From Alectoria sarmentosa (lineage: Eukaryota; Ascomycota; Lecanoromycetes; Lecanorales; Parmeliaceae), in contig WOGZ01000180.1 of NCBI GenBank assembly GCA_009733775.1, positions 1 through 64,000 of the forward strand: a stretch of 64,000 nt of DNA, in the 5' to 3' direction. Positions 22,330-33,351 of this stretch are shown piece after piece. The notes beneath the pieces are model-generated. The model did no database searches. It had not been told where the DNA came from and saw only the letters and a program-made list of their open reading frames with translations. Every line of letters begins with the position of its first letter. Position 1 is the first letter of the stretch. The translations under genes were made by a program, and so were the position numbers.

Positions 22330-24257
22330 CGTGGCTATTGTAAAGCTGTCAGCGATAGCGTCTTTATTTCATTGATACCGGTGATTAGAGTGCAGCTCAC
22401 CTGTTCAAGTTCAAAGGCAAGGCGGCCTCGTCACTCACTTTACAGCACTCACTTCACAATATATCACCGCTTCAGATCATGGAAGAGCTGGTATCGAGCG
22501 AGGTACTAGAAGGTTTAGAGACCAAGTTCAGTGTTTGATAGTTGAGGAAACCTCGATGTCAATAGTAGAAGCGCCGTGTAGGCGATGAAGATAAATAGGA
22601 GGGAAGGTGAGGAGTTGAAGAGGACGAAGAGACGGGTGTGGTGGAATGGCCGGCGCTAGTCCAGGTGTTGAAGTGAGTTTCGTGTTTGAAATCACTTGGT
22701 TTGGTGGACCCACGAGCCATCATGTACTTTTGGAGTGTTATCGCTTCGGACACTTTGCTTGCTTCCACAAGACTTTGCCTCACTCCTCAAGAACGAAATG
22801 CTAGAGTGCTAGAGCCGTCGTTTAGCGCGGGCTGCCATGAGTCTGATACAATTTTCTCCTGGTTAGCACTCATGTTCTTGCCGTCATACTGGAACGAGCA
22901 ATCCGTCTAGTCTGCAGCCAACAGTCACTTGATTCACAAGCAGCAAATTGGCTGCTCTTAATCACCGTGGACTGGAATCGTCGCTATTGCCGTCCAAGCG
23001 CACTCTTAGTAGTAGCAGCTTTTCCCTGACACCGGAATGTACCGCTGTCCGTTACGAGACATGATTCCAACGTCTCTGTATTGAGCCAATCCCTCAATAT
23101 AGAAGAGAAAGATTGAAAACCTGTTCAAGCCCACGTTCTCGCTCGTGGAGCCTGGTTGTTGAGTACAGACCCATGACTCGTTGTTCATATACACCATCTT
23201 TTGTCCCGGGAGGATCCGCGGTGATTTCCGGACACATGGAAGAATGCCCGACGAAATATCAAATGGTCGAAGCCGTGACTTCGTCCGTCGAGTGACTGGG
23301 GTTCGGGAATTGTTTTTGATGAATACGAGTTCGACTGCATCAGGGAACGCAGGGAAGCTTGAGCGGTGCGAAGGGTGCTATACTCTCTATCCTAGCAAAA
23401 GACCTCGATTTTAACTACCAATACAGCTTCGGTTTGGCGTGTGCCGACGGGAGAAGATCGTCTACCCAAATGTTGGATCTCCAGGTGGAAACTCGAGGTA
23501 CTCTGTATCGGCGCGGTATCATCGAAACGGATGGTTTGAAGATCTCGTAATCCTTCCTGGTCCAAATGGTTGTATTGCTCACATCAAAATCGAGGGAATT
23601 TGGTCGTTTTGTGGGTCCCTTTTTTTCTTTTTTTTCTTTTTGGGGTTGTTCATGAACCATCTATCAGTCCTGTTCCACACACCTGTGAAATTTCCGAGGC
23701 GATTGTCGCAGTGTACACTCCAAATGTCCCCTGGAAGACCGGAGATCAGGCAAGCTTGGGGTCGGCAATGAGGAGTATACGGTGGATTTGAGGAGTCCTA
23801 GGGCGAACGATCAGACTTTCCTTCAATGGTGACCATACGCGACCAATGTCTCACCCGCAATATTGGATGTTATCTCGATGACAACTTCGCCATGATCGAG
23901 TTTTCGTGTCCGTCTCAAGGTCAATGGGTCACACAAAATGATGACGCCAGAATTTTTCGGGATGCGAATGTATTGAGCGATAGACTCGATCTACAAGGTC
24001 TGAAGTCCGGCCCCAAAGGATATCTTAATCAAGGAGTCATCACAAGATGGATTAATCAAGTTCGTCACACTCCGAGAGGAAACCTAATCCTTTTTCCCGC
24101 GTTGTCGATACAATCCGGATTCTTTTAGGCGAAAGGATAGTATAAGCTTGTAAATAGCACTCGACTCCTGCATAGTTCCGGAACGAAGTTCGCGAAGACT
24201 TTCAAGAGACATACCGTCCATGAGTCAAGAAGCTCTAAACCTTCGATTCGTTCTTTT
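22330..24257. other. Degenerate intergenic region
   Basis: Several short plus-strand frames between 23,340 and 24,130 look coding-like in pieces, for example DFNYQYSFGLACADGRR and AVYTPNVPWKTGDQASLG, but are broken by stops and frame changes. They may belong to the relic gene just downstream. I cannot name their family. No intact gene. Confidence 0.4.
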
Positions 24258-24299
24258 TTGGGACATCGTCTGCATGGACCTTACATTCCTTATGGGCGA

Positions 24300-24495
24300 A
24301 TGCGTTCAAGTACTTTGAGGCTTATACCTCAGAGAGAATATGAAAATACGGTAGACTGGACCCAAAAGAATACAATACCGCGCTTGCTTGCAGCTTTAGA
24401 GTCCCATGGCAGATCACTGAAGCCCATTCTCATCCACGGAAACCTGTGAGAGGGAGATTCTGGCACGAGCATCGAGACCGAAAAGGCCATCTTTG
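24300..24495 (+). pseudogene. Relic of a fructosamine-kinase/APH-like gene
   Basis: A short plus-strand frame reads TIPRLLAALESHGRSLKPIL then IHGNL, a stop codon, and EGDSGTSIETEKAIF in the same frame. In fungal fructosamine-3-kinase-like proteins this block normally reads ...VIPRLLxxLxxxGRSIxPVLIHGDLWEGNxG..., the catalytic loop. The stop TGA at 24,447-24,449 takes the place of the conserved Trp (TGG), a G-to-A change of the kind RIP makes. The rest of the gene cannot be followed upstream or downstream. A protein-repair kinase gene has probably decayed here. Confidence 0.6.
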
Positions 24496-24977
24496 TGGGT
24501 GGTATCTTGGCGTCACATCAAGAATGAAGACTTGGTAGCCCAGTCTCAGCACCAGGAGGACTGTTTTGACTATAGAACGCATTTTGAATTGGCATTTGAT
24601 GAGGCAAATGACGTTGCTTGAATATCCGTCTCATCGGCGCGACTCAGAGCTGACTAGGTTTGGCATAAATGACTGACGGAATTTGTACTCCATTTGTGAT
24701 ATGATGCTGAAACAATAGGTTCATCCTGATAGCAAGCTAGCAGTAGTTCAATGCTTGGCTCATGTTAATGTGCTCCACGGCCCGCAGATAGAAAAGGGTA
24801 GGAATGTGCGAGTCTCCATGCAGAATGAAGTGCTCAGCTACATGGCCGAGTAGAATGACGCTCCCCATCTCTTGTGAGCATGGTCAGTGACTACTAGGCT
24901 TCTTGGTCGCGTTTGATAAGTTCACAGCGCAGACCTTTATCGTTTCCATCCCCGACCCCTCCGCGGTCCCGACTCCT

Positions 24978-25623
24978 CTACTCCAACACCCTCCCTAGAA
25001 AAGCCTTCTCCAACCTTCCTACTTCTCCCCTGAAAGTCTCCACCTCCTTCCAACAGTCCAATGGCCTTCGATCATTCAGTCTCAGACATGCCACTACTCC
25101 TTCTTTTGCCTTGTTGACTTCTTTGTCTTTCATTATATCTTCTTTCAGTTGCCTCTCCTTGAGCTTCCCTTTCAGCTTCTCAATCTCCTCTTGCACCTTC
25201 GCCCTACTCAAATCCCTCGCCCTGTCCCCTTCTGCCTTGGCTTTGTGATCTGGGCCGCCCGCAGAAGCGGTTTGGTCAGGAATAGTGGTCGAGGGGGTGT
25301 GGATGCTTTCGGTTGTAGAATCGGGCGTAGAAGAGATGCGGGCTTCGAGATCCTTGAGCTCTTGGGTTGTCTCAGCGTCGATACGGGCGAGCTCGGCGGC
25401 GACACGGGATTGAATGTGCAGTTCTAGGTCTTTGGCGCGGGTGCTGTCGGTTTCGGGACTGGCTTGGAGGGCGTCGACAAGTTCTTGAGAGAAGCGGACC
25501 GGAGTCTCGCTGAAGTTGGTTAGCCGTGGGATGTGCAATTTACAGGGAAACTACTTTCAAGTCTTACCTGGAGAAGACGTGTTGGGTACTCGAAGGGGCT
25601 GGTTTTGAGGAGCCCGAGCCCAT
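24978..25623 (-). CDS. MIC19: MICOS complex subunit MIC19
   Basis: Two exons (25623-25568 and 25509-24978) give 195 aa; donor GTAAGA, acceptor CAG, frame kept, rebuilding QHVFSSETPVRFSQELVDAL. The product is the peripheral inner-membrane MICOS subunit that helps keep cristae junctions. The N-terminus MGSGSSKPAPSS has the Gly2/Ser6 context for N-myristoylation seen in the family. The middle is a coiled-coil, Glu/Lys-rich helix, and the C-terminus carries CLRLNDRRPLDC, the single paired-cysteine CHCH-type helix typical of fungal Mic19. It is divergently arranged with the glucokinase gene, 947 bases apart. The exon-1 model is more convincing than the 186-aa single frame that begins in the intron. 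Confidence 0.88.
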
Positions 25624-26570
25624 GCTGTTGGAGGTGATGGAGAACGACCCTTCCTGATTGAGAGACGCGGTACGCAAAGACCGGCGCAGAAGACCAAGAC
25701 GACGAAAGAAACTGTAAAGGGGGCTTTTGATACTAGAAATGGTCAATTGGGCACGCACAGAAGGTTTGCGTGATTCAATTAAATTTGTTGATAGGTTGTA
25801 GAAGTTAGAGGAGCTTAAATTCGAGCTTCGATTTCTATAGGGCTGAAACTCGTAGCTGTCTCCGAAAGACGTGAGTACTCTCTTTTATCTCTCCTGTAGA
25901 CGACTTGAACAAGCGTCCATCAAAGTTCTATACGACTCACTGCCAGAACTAATGACTATGAAGTACCGGCAAGTCCGCGAGCCATTTGCTTTGCTCTGAT
26001 CCTCTGGCCCTCTACGAAGACTGGCCGCAGACTCCCCGCCTTCCCCGCAGTCTAGCAGAAGCAACATCAGCAGTTCCACAAGCAATTGGGCTCTCCTGCG
26101 GCAGGAAAAAGAAATACTTATGACTTGCTGTAGTGCTCCAGACTAGTGGTGAAGTGTTGCTCAGCGAAACCAATTGGCGTCCATTCCGCTCGTTTCTGAC
26201 AAAGGCCCGAAAGCCTCATCCAACAGCTTCCCCGCGATTTGCTCCACAAACCGGCGCATTGGCGGTCCTCCGCTCCCACATTCCCCCTATCTTCGAAACC
26301 TCTTCCTCTGTGCCTGTTGCCTACTCCTCCGCCGACTTCAAGATATCCTCAAAGCTCTCCCGCAGAACCACCTTCACTACCGCCCAGCTCCTCTCCTTTT
26401 TGGTCCTGCTCGTGCTTGTCGCTCTTCAAGTCCTCACACCAACACCGATAATACAACGGTGGTCTTCCGAAGGCCATCCACCGTCCCGTGACCTATCGCA
26501 GCGGCCGCCACCAGTCTGTGACAACCTCTGCATCTTCTCGGAGCCGTTACCTGTCTCTCGAGCATACAAA
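25624..26570. promoter_or_regulatory. Divergent promoter region MIC19 / glucokinase
   Basis: Shared 5' region of two divergent genes. From 26,133 to 26,570 the glucokinase frame stays open without a stop; I treat it as 5' UTR, discussed under findings. No specific binding motif is assigned. Confidence 0.5.
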
Positions 26571-28082
26571 ATGTCTGTCCTCGAGGAAGCAAAGCGGGTG
26601 GCGGCAGAATTCGAGTACTCGCCGGAGGATCTGAACAGAGGGGTCAAGGCATTCATAAGCCAGATGGACGAGGGACTGCAGAAGAAGGGAACATCTATGA
26701 GCCAAATACCTACGTACGTCACAGCTGTTCCCAATGGCACAGAAAAGGGTCTCTATTTAGCAGTCGACCTTGGCGGCACAAATTTCCGAGTCTGCTCCAT
26801 ACAGCTCCACGGCAATACTACCTTCTCACTCACACAATCGAAAGTCGCAATACCTCGAGACCTGATGGTTGCCAAAACATCCCACGAGCTATTCTCCTTC
26901 CTGGCAAAGCAGATCGAGACTTTCCTCCGAACGCATCATAACGACCATTTCGAGGCACATACCAGGCGAAGGAAAACCATGAGCTCAGGGGAGGGATTCA
27001 GGAATGAAGAGATATTCCAATTGGGGTTTACCTTCAGCTTTCCAGTCAATCAGATCGGCATTAATAAAGGTACGCTCGCAAGATGGACGAAAGGCTTCGA
27101 CATTGACGATACCATTGGGCAAGATGTCTGCGAGCTGCTTCAAAAAGAGATTGATGCCCTTCATTTGCCGGTCAAAGTCGCAGCTTTAGTCAACGACACT
27201 GTAGGAACGCTAATGGCACGATCATACACATCTCCCGGAAAGACAGGGACCCTCGTTGGTGCCATTTTCGGCACAGGAACGAATGGTGCCTATGTGGAAA
27301 AGCTCGACAAGGTTACCAAACTCAAATCGATGCAAAGCGCAGACTACGACCAGTCAACCGGCAACATGATTGTCAATACCGAATGGGGCTCTTTCGACAA
27401 TCAAATGAGCGTATTACCCAATACGCCCTACGATGAAGCACTCGACAAAGCAACCCCTAATCCAGGCATTCAAATGTTTGAAAAGCGTGTCTCGGGCATG
27501 TTTCTGGGCGAAATATTGCGAAACGCCATCCTTGCACTTGTCAAAAAACCCGAATGCCAGCTTTTCAAAGATGAAAACTCCCAGACCAACGACTTCCATT
27601 CAACCACCACCATAGCAGAGGATTCGGTACTTTATAAGCAGTGGGGCGTCGACACCAGCTTTCTGAGCATCGTTGCAGCAGATGCCAGCCCAGGCCTCAA
27701 GGTCACGCGACAAGAGCTTAGCAGAGAGTTTGGCGTCGATGCGGCAAGTACCGAGGACGCTGAAGCCGTTAAGCTGCTGGCCAACGCGATCGGCAAGCGA
27801 TCTGCCCGGCTTAGCGCGGTGGCGCTAGGTGCTATTGTGATATCAACAGGCAGTCATGTCGCTCGAGGAGGTGGGGATGATGATGTGGTAGATATTGGGG
27901 TTGACGGTAGCTTGGTGGAATACTATCCAGGGTTTGATGATTATGTCAGGGAAGCCTTTCGAGAGATGCCTGAGATTGGTTCGGAGGGTGAGAAGAGGAT
28001 TCGGATTGGTATCGCAAAGGATGGGAGTGGGGTTGGTGCTGCCTTGATTGCTTTGGTTGCGGCGCACAGGGGTGGCGAATGA
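26571..28082 (+). CDS. Glucokinase (hexokinase family)
   Basis: Intronless 503-aa enzyme phosphorylating glucose with ATP at the entry to glycolysis, in the cytosol. The phosphate-1 loop LAVDLGGTNFRVC lies at 63-75, the sugar-binding loop LGFTFSFPVNQ at 151-161, catalytic aspartate D209 in LVNDTVGTL, GTGTNGAY at 234-241 and NTEWGSFD at 269-276. Length and sequence fit fungal glucokinase (GlkA/Glk1 type) rather than hexokinase. The ATG at 26,571 (MSVLEEAKRVAAEFEYSPED) gives the usual N-terminus, although the frame remains open 146 codons upstream to an ATG at 26,133. The insert with THTRRRKTMSSGEGFR-like residues (about 125-145) is a family-variable loop. Confidence 0.92.
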   Translation: MSVLEEAKRVAAEFEYSPEDLNRGVKAFISQMDEGLQKKGTSMSQIPTYVTAVPNGTEKGLYLAVDLGGTNFRVCSIQLHGNTTFSLTQSKVAIPRDLMVAKTSHELFSFLAKQIETFLRTHHNDHFEAHTRRRKTMSSGEGFRNEEIFQLGFTFSFPVNQIGINKGTLARWTKGFDIDDTIGQDVCELLQKEIDALHLPVKVAALVNDTVGTLMARSYTSPGKTGTLVGAIFGTGTNGAYVEKLDKVTKLKSMQSADYDQSTGNMIVNTEWGSFDNQMSVLPNTPYDEALDKATPNPGIQMFEKRVSGMFLGEILRNAILALVKKPECQLFKDENSQTNDFHSTTTIAEDSVLYKQWGVDTSFLSIVAADASPGLKVTRQELSREFGVDAASTEDAEAVKLLANAIGKRSARLSAVALGAIVISTGSHVARGGGDDDVVDIGVDGSLVEYYPGFDDYVREAFREMPEIGSEGEKRIRIGIAKDGSGVGAALIALVAAHRGGE

Positions 28083-28373
28083 AGAGGCAGAAATCTAGAT
28101 GGGGCTTATGGGCAGACAGGAGCAGAAAAGAGGGTGGAGAGGAGCATTTGTGATATGTGGCTTATCGGACCTGTCAGTTGGCTTTTTGTGTGATAGCTTT
28201 TGGATTGTATCTATATAGCCTAGGTAAATTATCATGGACAAGTTATGCACAAGACATGTATGGCCAATGGTCAGTCTGAATGTTGGCCTGTGCAAGTTGT
28301 TCGTGGACTCGAGGCAATGTTGAAAGCTGAAGTGGTACAATATCTGACAAGGATAAGCGGTGCTAGTTTCTTT
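28083..28373. other. 3' region of glucokinase
   Basis: Probable 3' UTR and spacer up to the MITE. No gene seen. Confidence 0.5.
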
Positions 28374-28375
28374 TA

Positions 28376-28431
28376 GCGTGTTCAAAAAGAATGCGATTTC
28401 TTGGCATCTACGATCGGTTCACCAACCACCT
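28376..28431 (+). repeat. Left terminal inverted repeat of the MITE
   Basis: 56 bases, reverse complement of 28,761-28,816 except for one position near 28,410 (A here, G in the partner's complement). Confidence 0.85.
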
Positions 28432-28760
28432 AGGAGAATAATGAGAACTATGAATACTTGAAAATAATATATATGCAAGTTGTTTGAATCATTACCGCGA
28501 TTCTAATGCTATCAAATTTGTAAAAATACGAGAAGTATTGATTAAAATACAATAAATAAAAGAGTCGTAACTCGAGAATTAAGAGTTTTAAAATTCTTCG
28601 ACTGTGACAACCTCAAGAATCTCTAGAATCTAAAATCTTACATATTTCGATCAATATATAATACTTTTTCGTATTTCTAATGACGTCAGAATCGCGACAA
28701 TAAGATAAATAACTTCCATATACGTTTGTTCTACGAATTAGAAATATTCACTATCCTGTC

Positions 28761-28816
28761 AGGTGGTTGGTGAACCGATCGCAGATGCCAAGAAATCGCA
28801 TTCTTTTTGAACACGC
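28761..28816 (-). repeat. Right terminal inverted repeat of the MITE
   Basis: Partner of 28,376-28,431; followed directly by TA. Confidence 0.85.
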
Positions 28817-28818
28817 TA

Positions 28819-29310
28819 ATTGGTGCAGCACTAGTCCGATTTGGAGTACGGCTGTCAGACGGTCATTTCCCCACGTCTGTAATATGCTACGTTACACAAA
28901 ATTTGGGGGAAAATGTATATATACAAATCCATGTGATAAATTCTCTCCTCAGACGTTGCATATTGCTCAACCAATTTCATACAACTATCAACTGCATCTG
29001 TTGAAAAGATGAAGACCGGCCCTACACGATATGCTCATTGGAGTCAGCAAACGACCCCACCCGCGGCTGAGTGCAGCTGAAGGATTCCGGAAAGCGATAA
29101 ACCATCTCTCCGCTTTCCGTCTTTGACCACTTTCCATTCACCTAAGCAACAATTGACCGTACTCTTTCAACGTTCATGGATATTTCCTCTGACTATCTAG
29201 TCCCACTTGACCAGTTTCTTCTGCCACGATCTTTTGAAGAGCCTCGAACATCTTGCAAAAAAATTATCTCATTGAAAGTATATACGCAATTTCCTTGACT
29301 ACCTTCCACA
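28819..29310. other. Upstream region of the next gene
   Basis: About 490 bases with no gene; the MITE inserted at the distal edge of this putative promoter. Confidence 0.45.
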
Positions 29311-30465
29311 ATGCTCAACCGAATGTCCAGCTCTTCGAGAAAGCGCGAAGGTGTCAACATAATAAACCCCAAAAACGCTGGCGAAACCTTCACATTCTCC
29401 CCTCCCCCAGGAAACCTCGACCCCTCCAATCACTCCGACCAACCTCCCTCTTTCGACCTACGAACATGCCCCTCAATGGCCTCCGTCATCTCTCTCCGCC
29501 ACTACCTATCTCTTTCCCGTGACTTGCCAAATGAAATCATCGACATCATCCTCGACCTCGCCGAATACTGGCCGCACAGTTCGTCCATCTTGGACATGAC
29601 GACGCGAGTTTATAGCGGCCACATGTGCTATGGTAGCTACTCCGCTCGGCCACGGCAGAAACTGGGAAGGTTTTTGAGCACGCCGGAGAGTAGAAGGGAG
29701 TGGAAGGAGGATGGATTCCTGATCCGCACGCCGCCGTTAGGGTGGCGGTGCGTTGGTGATGCTGATGCATCCAAGCGATGCGAGAGTAAATCAACTTCAA
29801 CGTACCAGCCAAGGGCGAAATCAAAGCCTTTGATTCCTTTGCCTCAACCGCCAACATGGCTTCCACCACGGGGTCTCCATCCAGCGCGCCGCGTCGTTTT
29901 CGAAATCCTGAGCCGGGAAGAGAGGCCCGAAAGCACGCACAGACAAGGCAGCACATTCTGCTACGCAAACTCCAAAACCTCTTTCGACGCCAGCGTGGAT
30001 ACCATATCCTTTCCGAAAACGACCAAGACATCCGTGAGCCGTAGCATAGACCCCCTCCTCTGGACCGCCGAAGCCGCAACGAAAAACTGCCACCACCAAC
30101 AACCCTCCAACGTCTGCTACACAATCCGCTCCAAGAAACTCCCTAAATCCCTTTCTTCAATAATAGACGATGAGAATGCATCGTCGGGCGTAACCAAAAA
30201 CTACACCGCCCACAACCGCAAGGTCGTCCGCACGTGGCGCTATGACGGCGCTGAGCGCTGCTACTTACCGACCACTGATCGAGACTTTGGAAGCGAGGAT
30301 GCGACGGAGTTTGTAAAGGCGTTGAAGGAGGGCGACTGCATTAGTCTGTGGGCGCGGGCGAGGAAGAGTGAGGAGCATGGCAGGAGGCGGCAGGGGGAGG
30401 GAGGTAGTCGGGCGTGGTGTAATGTAGTGGATCGGGTGGCGGTTCATGTATTTTGGGCCGTTTGA
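29311..30465 (+). CDS. Uncharacterised protein, member 1 of a paralogous pair
   Basis: Intronless 384-aa protein. I recognise no named family. It shares ordered blocks with the minus-strand gene at 53,451-54,299: LRHYLSLSRDLPNEIIDIIL then DLAEYWPH (about 64-91), a PPLGW patch, HPARRVVFEIL (about 193-203), VRTWRYDGAERCYLP, GDCISLWARA and the exact C-terminus VHVFWAV. The first block looks like an F-box-like helix pair; the C-terminal part has alternating Trp/Arg/Gly strands suggestive of a beta-rich domain. No signal peptide or membrane segment. The N-terminal 50 residues and the region 215-290 are low-complexity and probably disordered. Two copies 23 kb apart on opposite strands suggest a dispersed fungal family. 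Function unknown. Confidence 0.7.
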   Translation: MLNRMSSSSRKREGVNIINPKNAGETFTFSPPPGNLDPSNHSDQPPSFDLRTCPSMASVISLRHYLSLSRDLPNEIIDIILDLAEYWPHSSSILDMTTRVYSGHMCYGSYSARPRQKLGRFLSTPESRREWKEDGFLIRTPPLGWRCVGDADASKRCESKSTSTYQPRAKSKPLIPLPQPPTWLPPRGLHPARRVVFEILSREERPESTHRQGSTFCYANSKTSFDASVDTISFPKTTKTSVSRSIDPLLWTAEAATKNCHHQQPSNVCYTIRSKKLPKSLSSIIDDENASSGVTKNYTAHNRKVVRTWRYDGAERCYLPTTDRDFGSEDATEFVKALKEGDCISLWARARKSEEHGRRRQGEGGSRAWCNVVDRVAVHVFWAV

Positions 30466-33351
30466 GGGGAGTGAGGTCCTTCTTTCGCGAGAGATAAAGG
30501 GAGAGGGGCAGGAGGGAGGAAGGGAGGGAAGGAGGGAAGGAGGGAAGAAGGGAAGGAGGGAGAAGGAAAGTAGTAAAGAGACGTCACGGCGCCTAAACCC
30601 CATCAAACCCCACGGCAGCTGCTTATCGTCCGAAGCGATCAGTCCAGCGACCTCTACCTTCCATCACGGTCGTCATCATCAGTATCATATTAAATCCCAA
30701 CGAAGCTCGCACTCTCGCGTACCTGCATCCCGCATCCCATCCAAAACGTGGCTGCAGGAGTTGAAAACCCTTTTCCATCTCACAAAACCGAAGCGTTGAG
30801 AACAAATGACCGAAAGTAAGCACAAACCATGCATGCATATGTTGTAGATAGTGCCAACCCCCGATTCCAAATCCGCTCTGGCACAAATTTGATCAGTCAG
30901 TAAAGTTGACCAGTTCCCTTTCCTTCTCTTTACCATTTTTTTTTTTGCATCCCTTTGTGCGTTATCATCCATCATCATCATCATAATAATAATAATAATA
31001 ACATGACCAATCGTCCATGTGAACTCCGCTTAGCTTGAAACCTCCATCGCGTCGGCCCGGGATCCTCTTCTTCTTCTTCTTCTTCCCGTCTCCAAACAAA
31101 CATTACTCAAGAGTTTTTGGCTTTATCTTCTCATATATATATATATATGTATATATATACATTCGTTCATTACATGCGTGGTAGAATAGTGCCGGATATA
31201 CCGCAATCGATCGCCTCCATCAATCAGCAACCCCTTCTTCTGTTTCAAATACGTATCCCACGCTTTTGTTGAAAGGGGGAGGACGAAAATTGTGAAGGGG
31301 GCAGGACGAAAACTGTGAAAGGTGGTGGATGGGGAATGAATGAATGCAATGACTGAATGACTGAAATGAATGCAATGACTGAAACGAATAAATGAATAGT
31401 GGTGTGGGGGGGGGGGGGGTATCTCGTTGAAACTTTTCTGTACAGGGCAGCCTATCAATCTTGCGTCGCCAGAAGCACGCTTGCTTATAATGTATGAACC
31501 TTTTTTTTTCTTTTTTTCTTTCTTTTTCTCTTCGGATTTTTCGAGATCGTGGCTATTCAATGATCGTCCTCCCTTAGGATGCCTGAAAAAATGGGGAAGG
31601 GAGGGGGGAAGGGGGCGGTGACAATATATAGCGCAGCGCAGGCCGATCATTGATTGCGTTTTTTTCTTGTGTAATGTGGGTGGGTGGGTGGGTGGGTGCT
31701 GTGGAATTTTGTGTGTATGTATGTATGTATGTATACTGCTGCTGGTGGTGGTGGTGGTATTGTTTGTTTATAGTGTAATTGATTGATTGATAGACTTGAC
31801 TCGTTTTTTTGAAGAAACAACTGTCGCTAGCTGGCTGGCTGGCTACCTACCTAGCGAGAAGCTATATTAGCATAGAAGAGAAGGTCGGAGTGACGCTGGG
31901 ATGAATGGATATGTACAGATAGCGCTTGTGGTTGGTTGTTTGTGCGTGCGCTGCTGTTTTTTGGTTCTTTTTCTTGGTTTTGGGGTTTTTGGGTTTTTGG
32001 GTTTTTTGGTTGTTCGAGAAATGGGAGTGGAGGGGGGGGGGATGGCTATTTGATCTGGCGCATTTCTATTTTGATATGACTCATTGATATGACTCATTGC
32101 TATTTTGATATGGCTTATGAATACAGAGGAGAGATGGCTTGTAGGATGGAGAGGAGTGAAATGGAAAGAGATGAAAGGGAATGAGAAGGAGGGAAGAATA
32201 AAAAGGAAGGGGGGGGGGAATGAACAAAAAGGAATGAGGAGGAATAGAAAGAAGGGAGGACAAAAAGAAATGAGGAGGAATGGAAAGAGGGGAGATTGAA
32301 ATGAAGTAAGGGATAAAAAGGGCGGGGGAAATGATGTGTTGATGGAACCCGGAATGATGGTGATGATGGGCTGTACAATAGAGGGAGAGGTTCCGGCCTG
32401 GGGGGGGGGTTCTACGGAAGGTTTGCGGTGGGCTTATGGGGCATGTGGGTCGTGAGGCTAGTAAGTACAACATTCCTACAGGTATACTGTATTTCCGAGA
32501 AAGAAAAAAAGTCCTGGCCAATAAAAGTACTGCAGACTCAAAAATATATATCGGAGTTGGTATCTTATAATTTGTGGCATCAAGTCGACGTTCAATCGGA
32601 ATTTGTGTCTAGCTCATGAGATCTACACCCCTTTCCGATGAAGGTTTGTTCAGGATTGATTTGGCTGATCTAGCCAGCTGGGTATCTATATCTGTAATAG
32701 ATATGTAGAGATTTTTTTCAGAACAGGGTGGTGAGGGTGTAGTTGAAGAGGAATTTTTTTGAATCGAGGAATGAGAACGGGGTTTGAGGATGCTTCTTTA
32801 GCGCTCCGTATTGAGTCTATACTATGGGGGTTTGAGGATGCTTCTTTAGCGCTCCGTATTGAGTCTATACTATGGCAGGATTGGATAGGATGGGTTTTGA
32901 CGTATCGTTTGACCCCAAGATTCATAGATAGTACTGTGGCGCTAATGAGGCTGTATTGCTGGACTGGGGCTGCTTTGAGGGCGGTGGTTGAGGTGGGATG
33001 AGCATGTAGATGCTACTTTCGTGGTCATTAATACGTGATTTGACCTGTCCAACATCATTGGCCAGGACACTCCATTGCTGTCTTCCGTTTCCAAAGTCCC
33101 GGCCGGTACTTAGATACTCTGGTTATTGATGAGATGAATGGTTGCGCGGCAGGTGATGCATCAGTGCTTCATCGTTAGATCGGACAGATGTAGGTCCTTG
33201 TGCGATCAGTAATTCATGGCGAAACTCTTCCGTTGGCAATCTAGTTAGCTCGAGTTAGTCATTTGGTCAGGAATCTTTGATGCTGGGTTTGTACCACAGT
33301 CAGCCTGATTCACCGCACTCAACGACTACTTACCTTCTCCAATTGCGCACA
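30466..33351. other. Simple-sequence-rich intergenic region, 2.9 kb
   Basis: Contains GGGA/GGAA repeats (about 30,505-30,565), a TA tract (31,134-31,160), a G14 run (31,406-31,419), (GGGT)n (31,677-31,698), (TATG)n (31,714-31,734), purine-rich GGAAA blocks (32,130-32,330) and a 48-bp tandem duplication. The apparent ORFs here are translations of repeats. No gene supported. Confidence 0.6.
32779..32875 (+). repeat. Two perfect 48-bp tandem copies
   Basis: The unit beginning GGTTTGAGGATGCTTC is present twice with a period of exactly 48 bases. In one plus-strand frame it would read GFEDASLALRIESILW twice, but the surrounding ORF (32,759-33,001) has no other support. Confidence 0.85.

Larger units (their letters stand above)
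28376..28816. mobile_element. MITE-like element, 56-bp TIRs, TA target site
   Basis: Left terminal inverted repeat 28,376-28,431 and right 28,761-28,816 are reverse complements with a single mismatch. The outer ends read GCGTGTTCAAAAAG... and each is flanked by TA (28,374-28,375 and 28,817-28,818), the target-site duplication of Tc1/mariner-type transposition. The 329-base interior is AT-rich, has no ORF and cannot encode a transposase, so the element is non-autonomous. Near-identical termini suggest a fairly recent insertion, while the AT-rich core could be original or RIP-altered. I do not recognise the TIR sequence. Confidence 0.85.
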
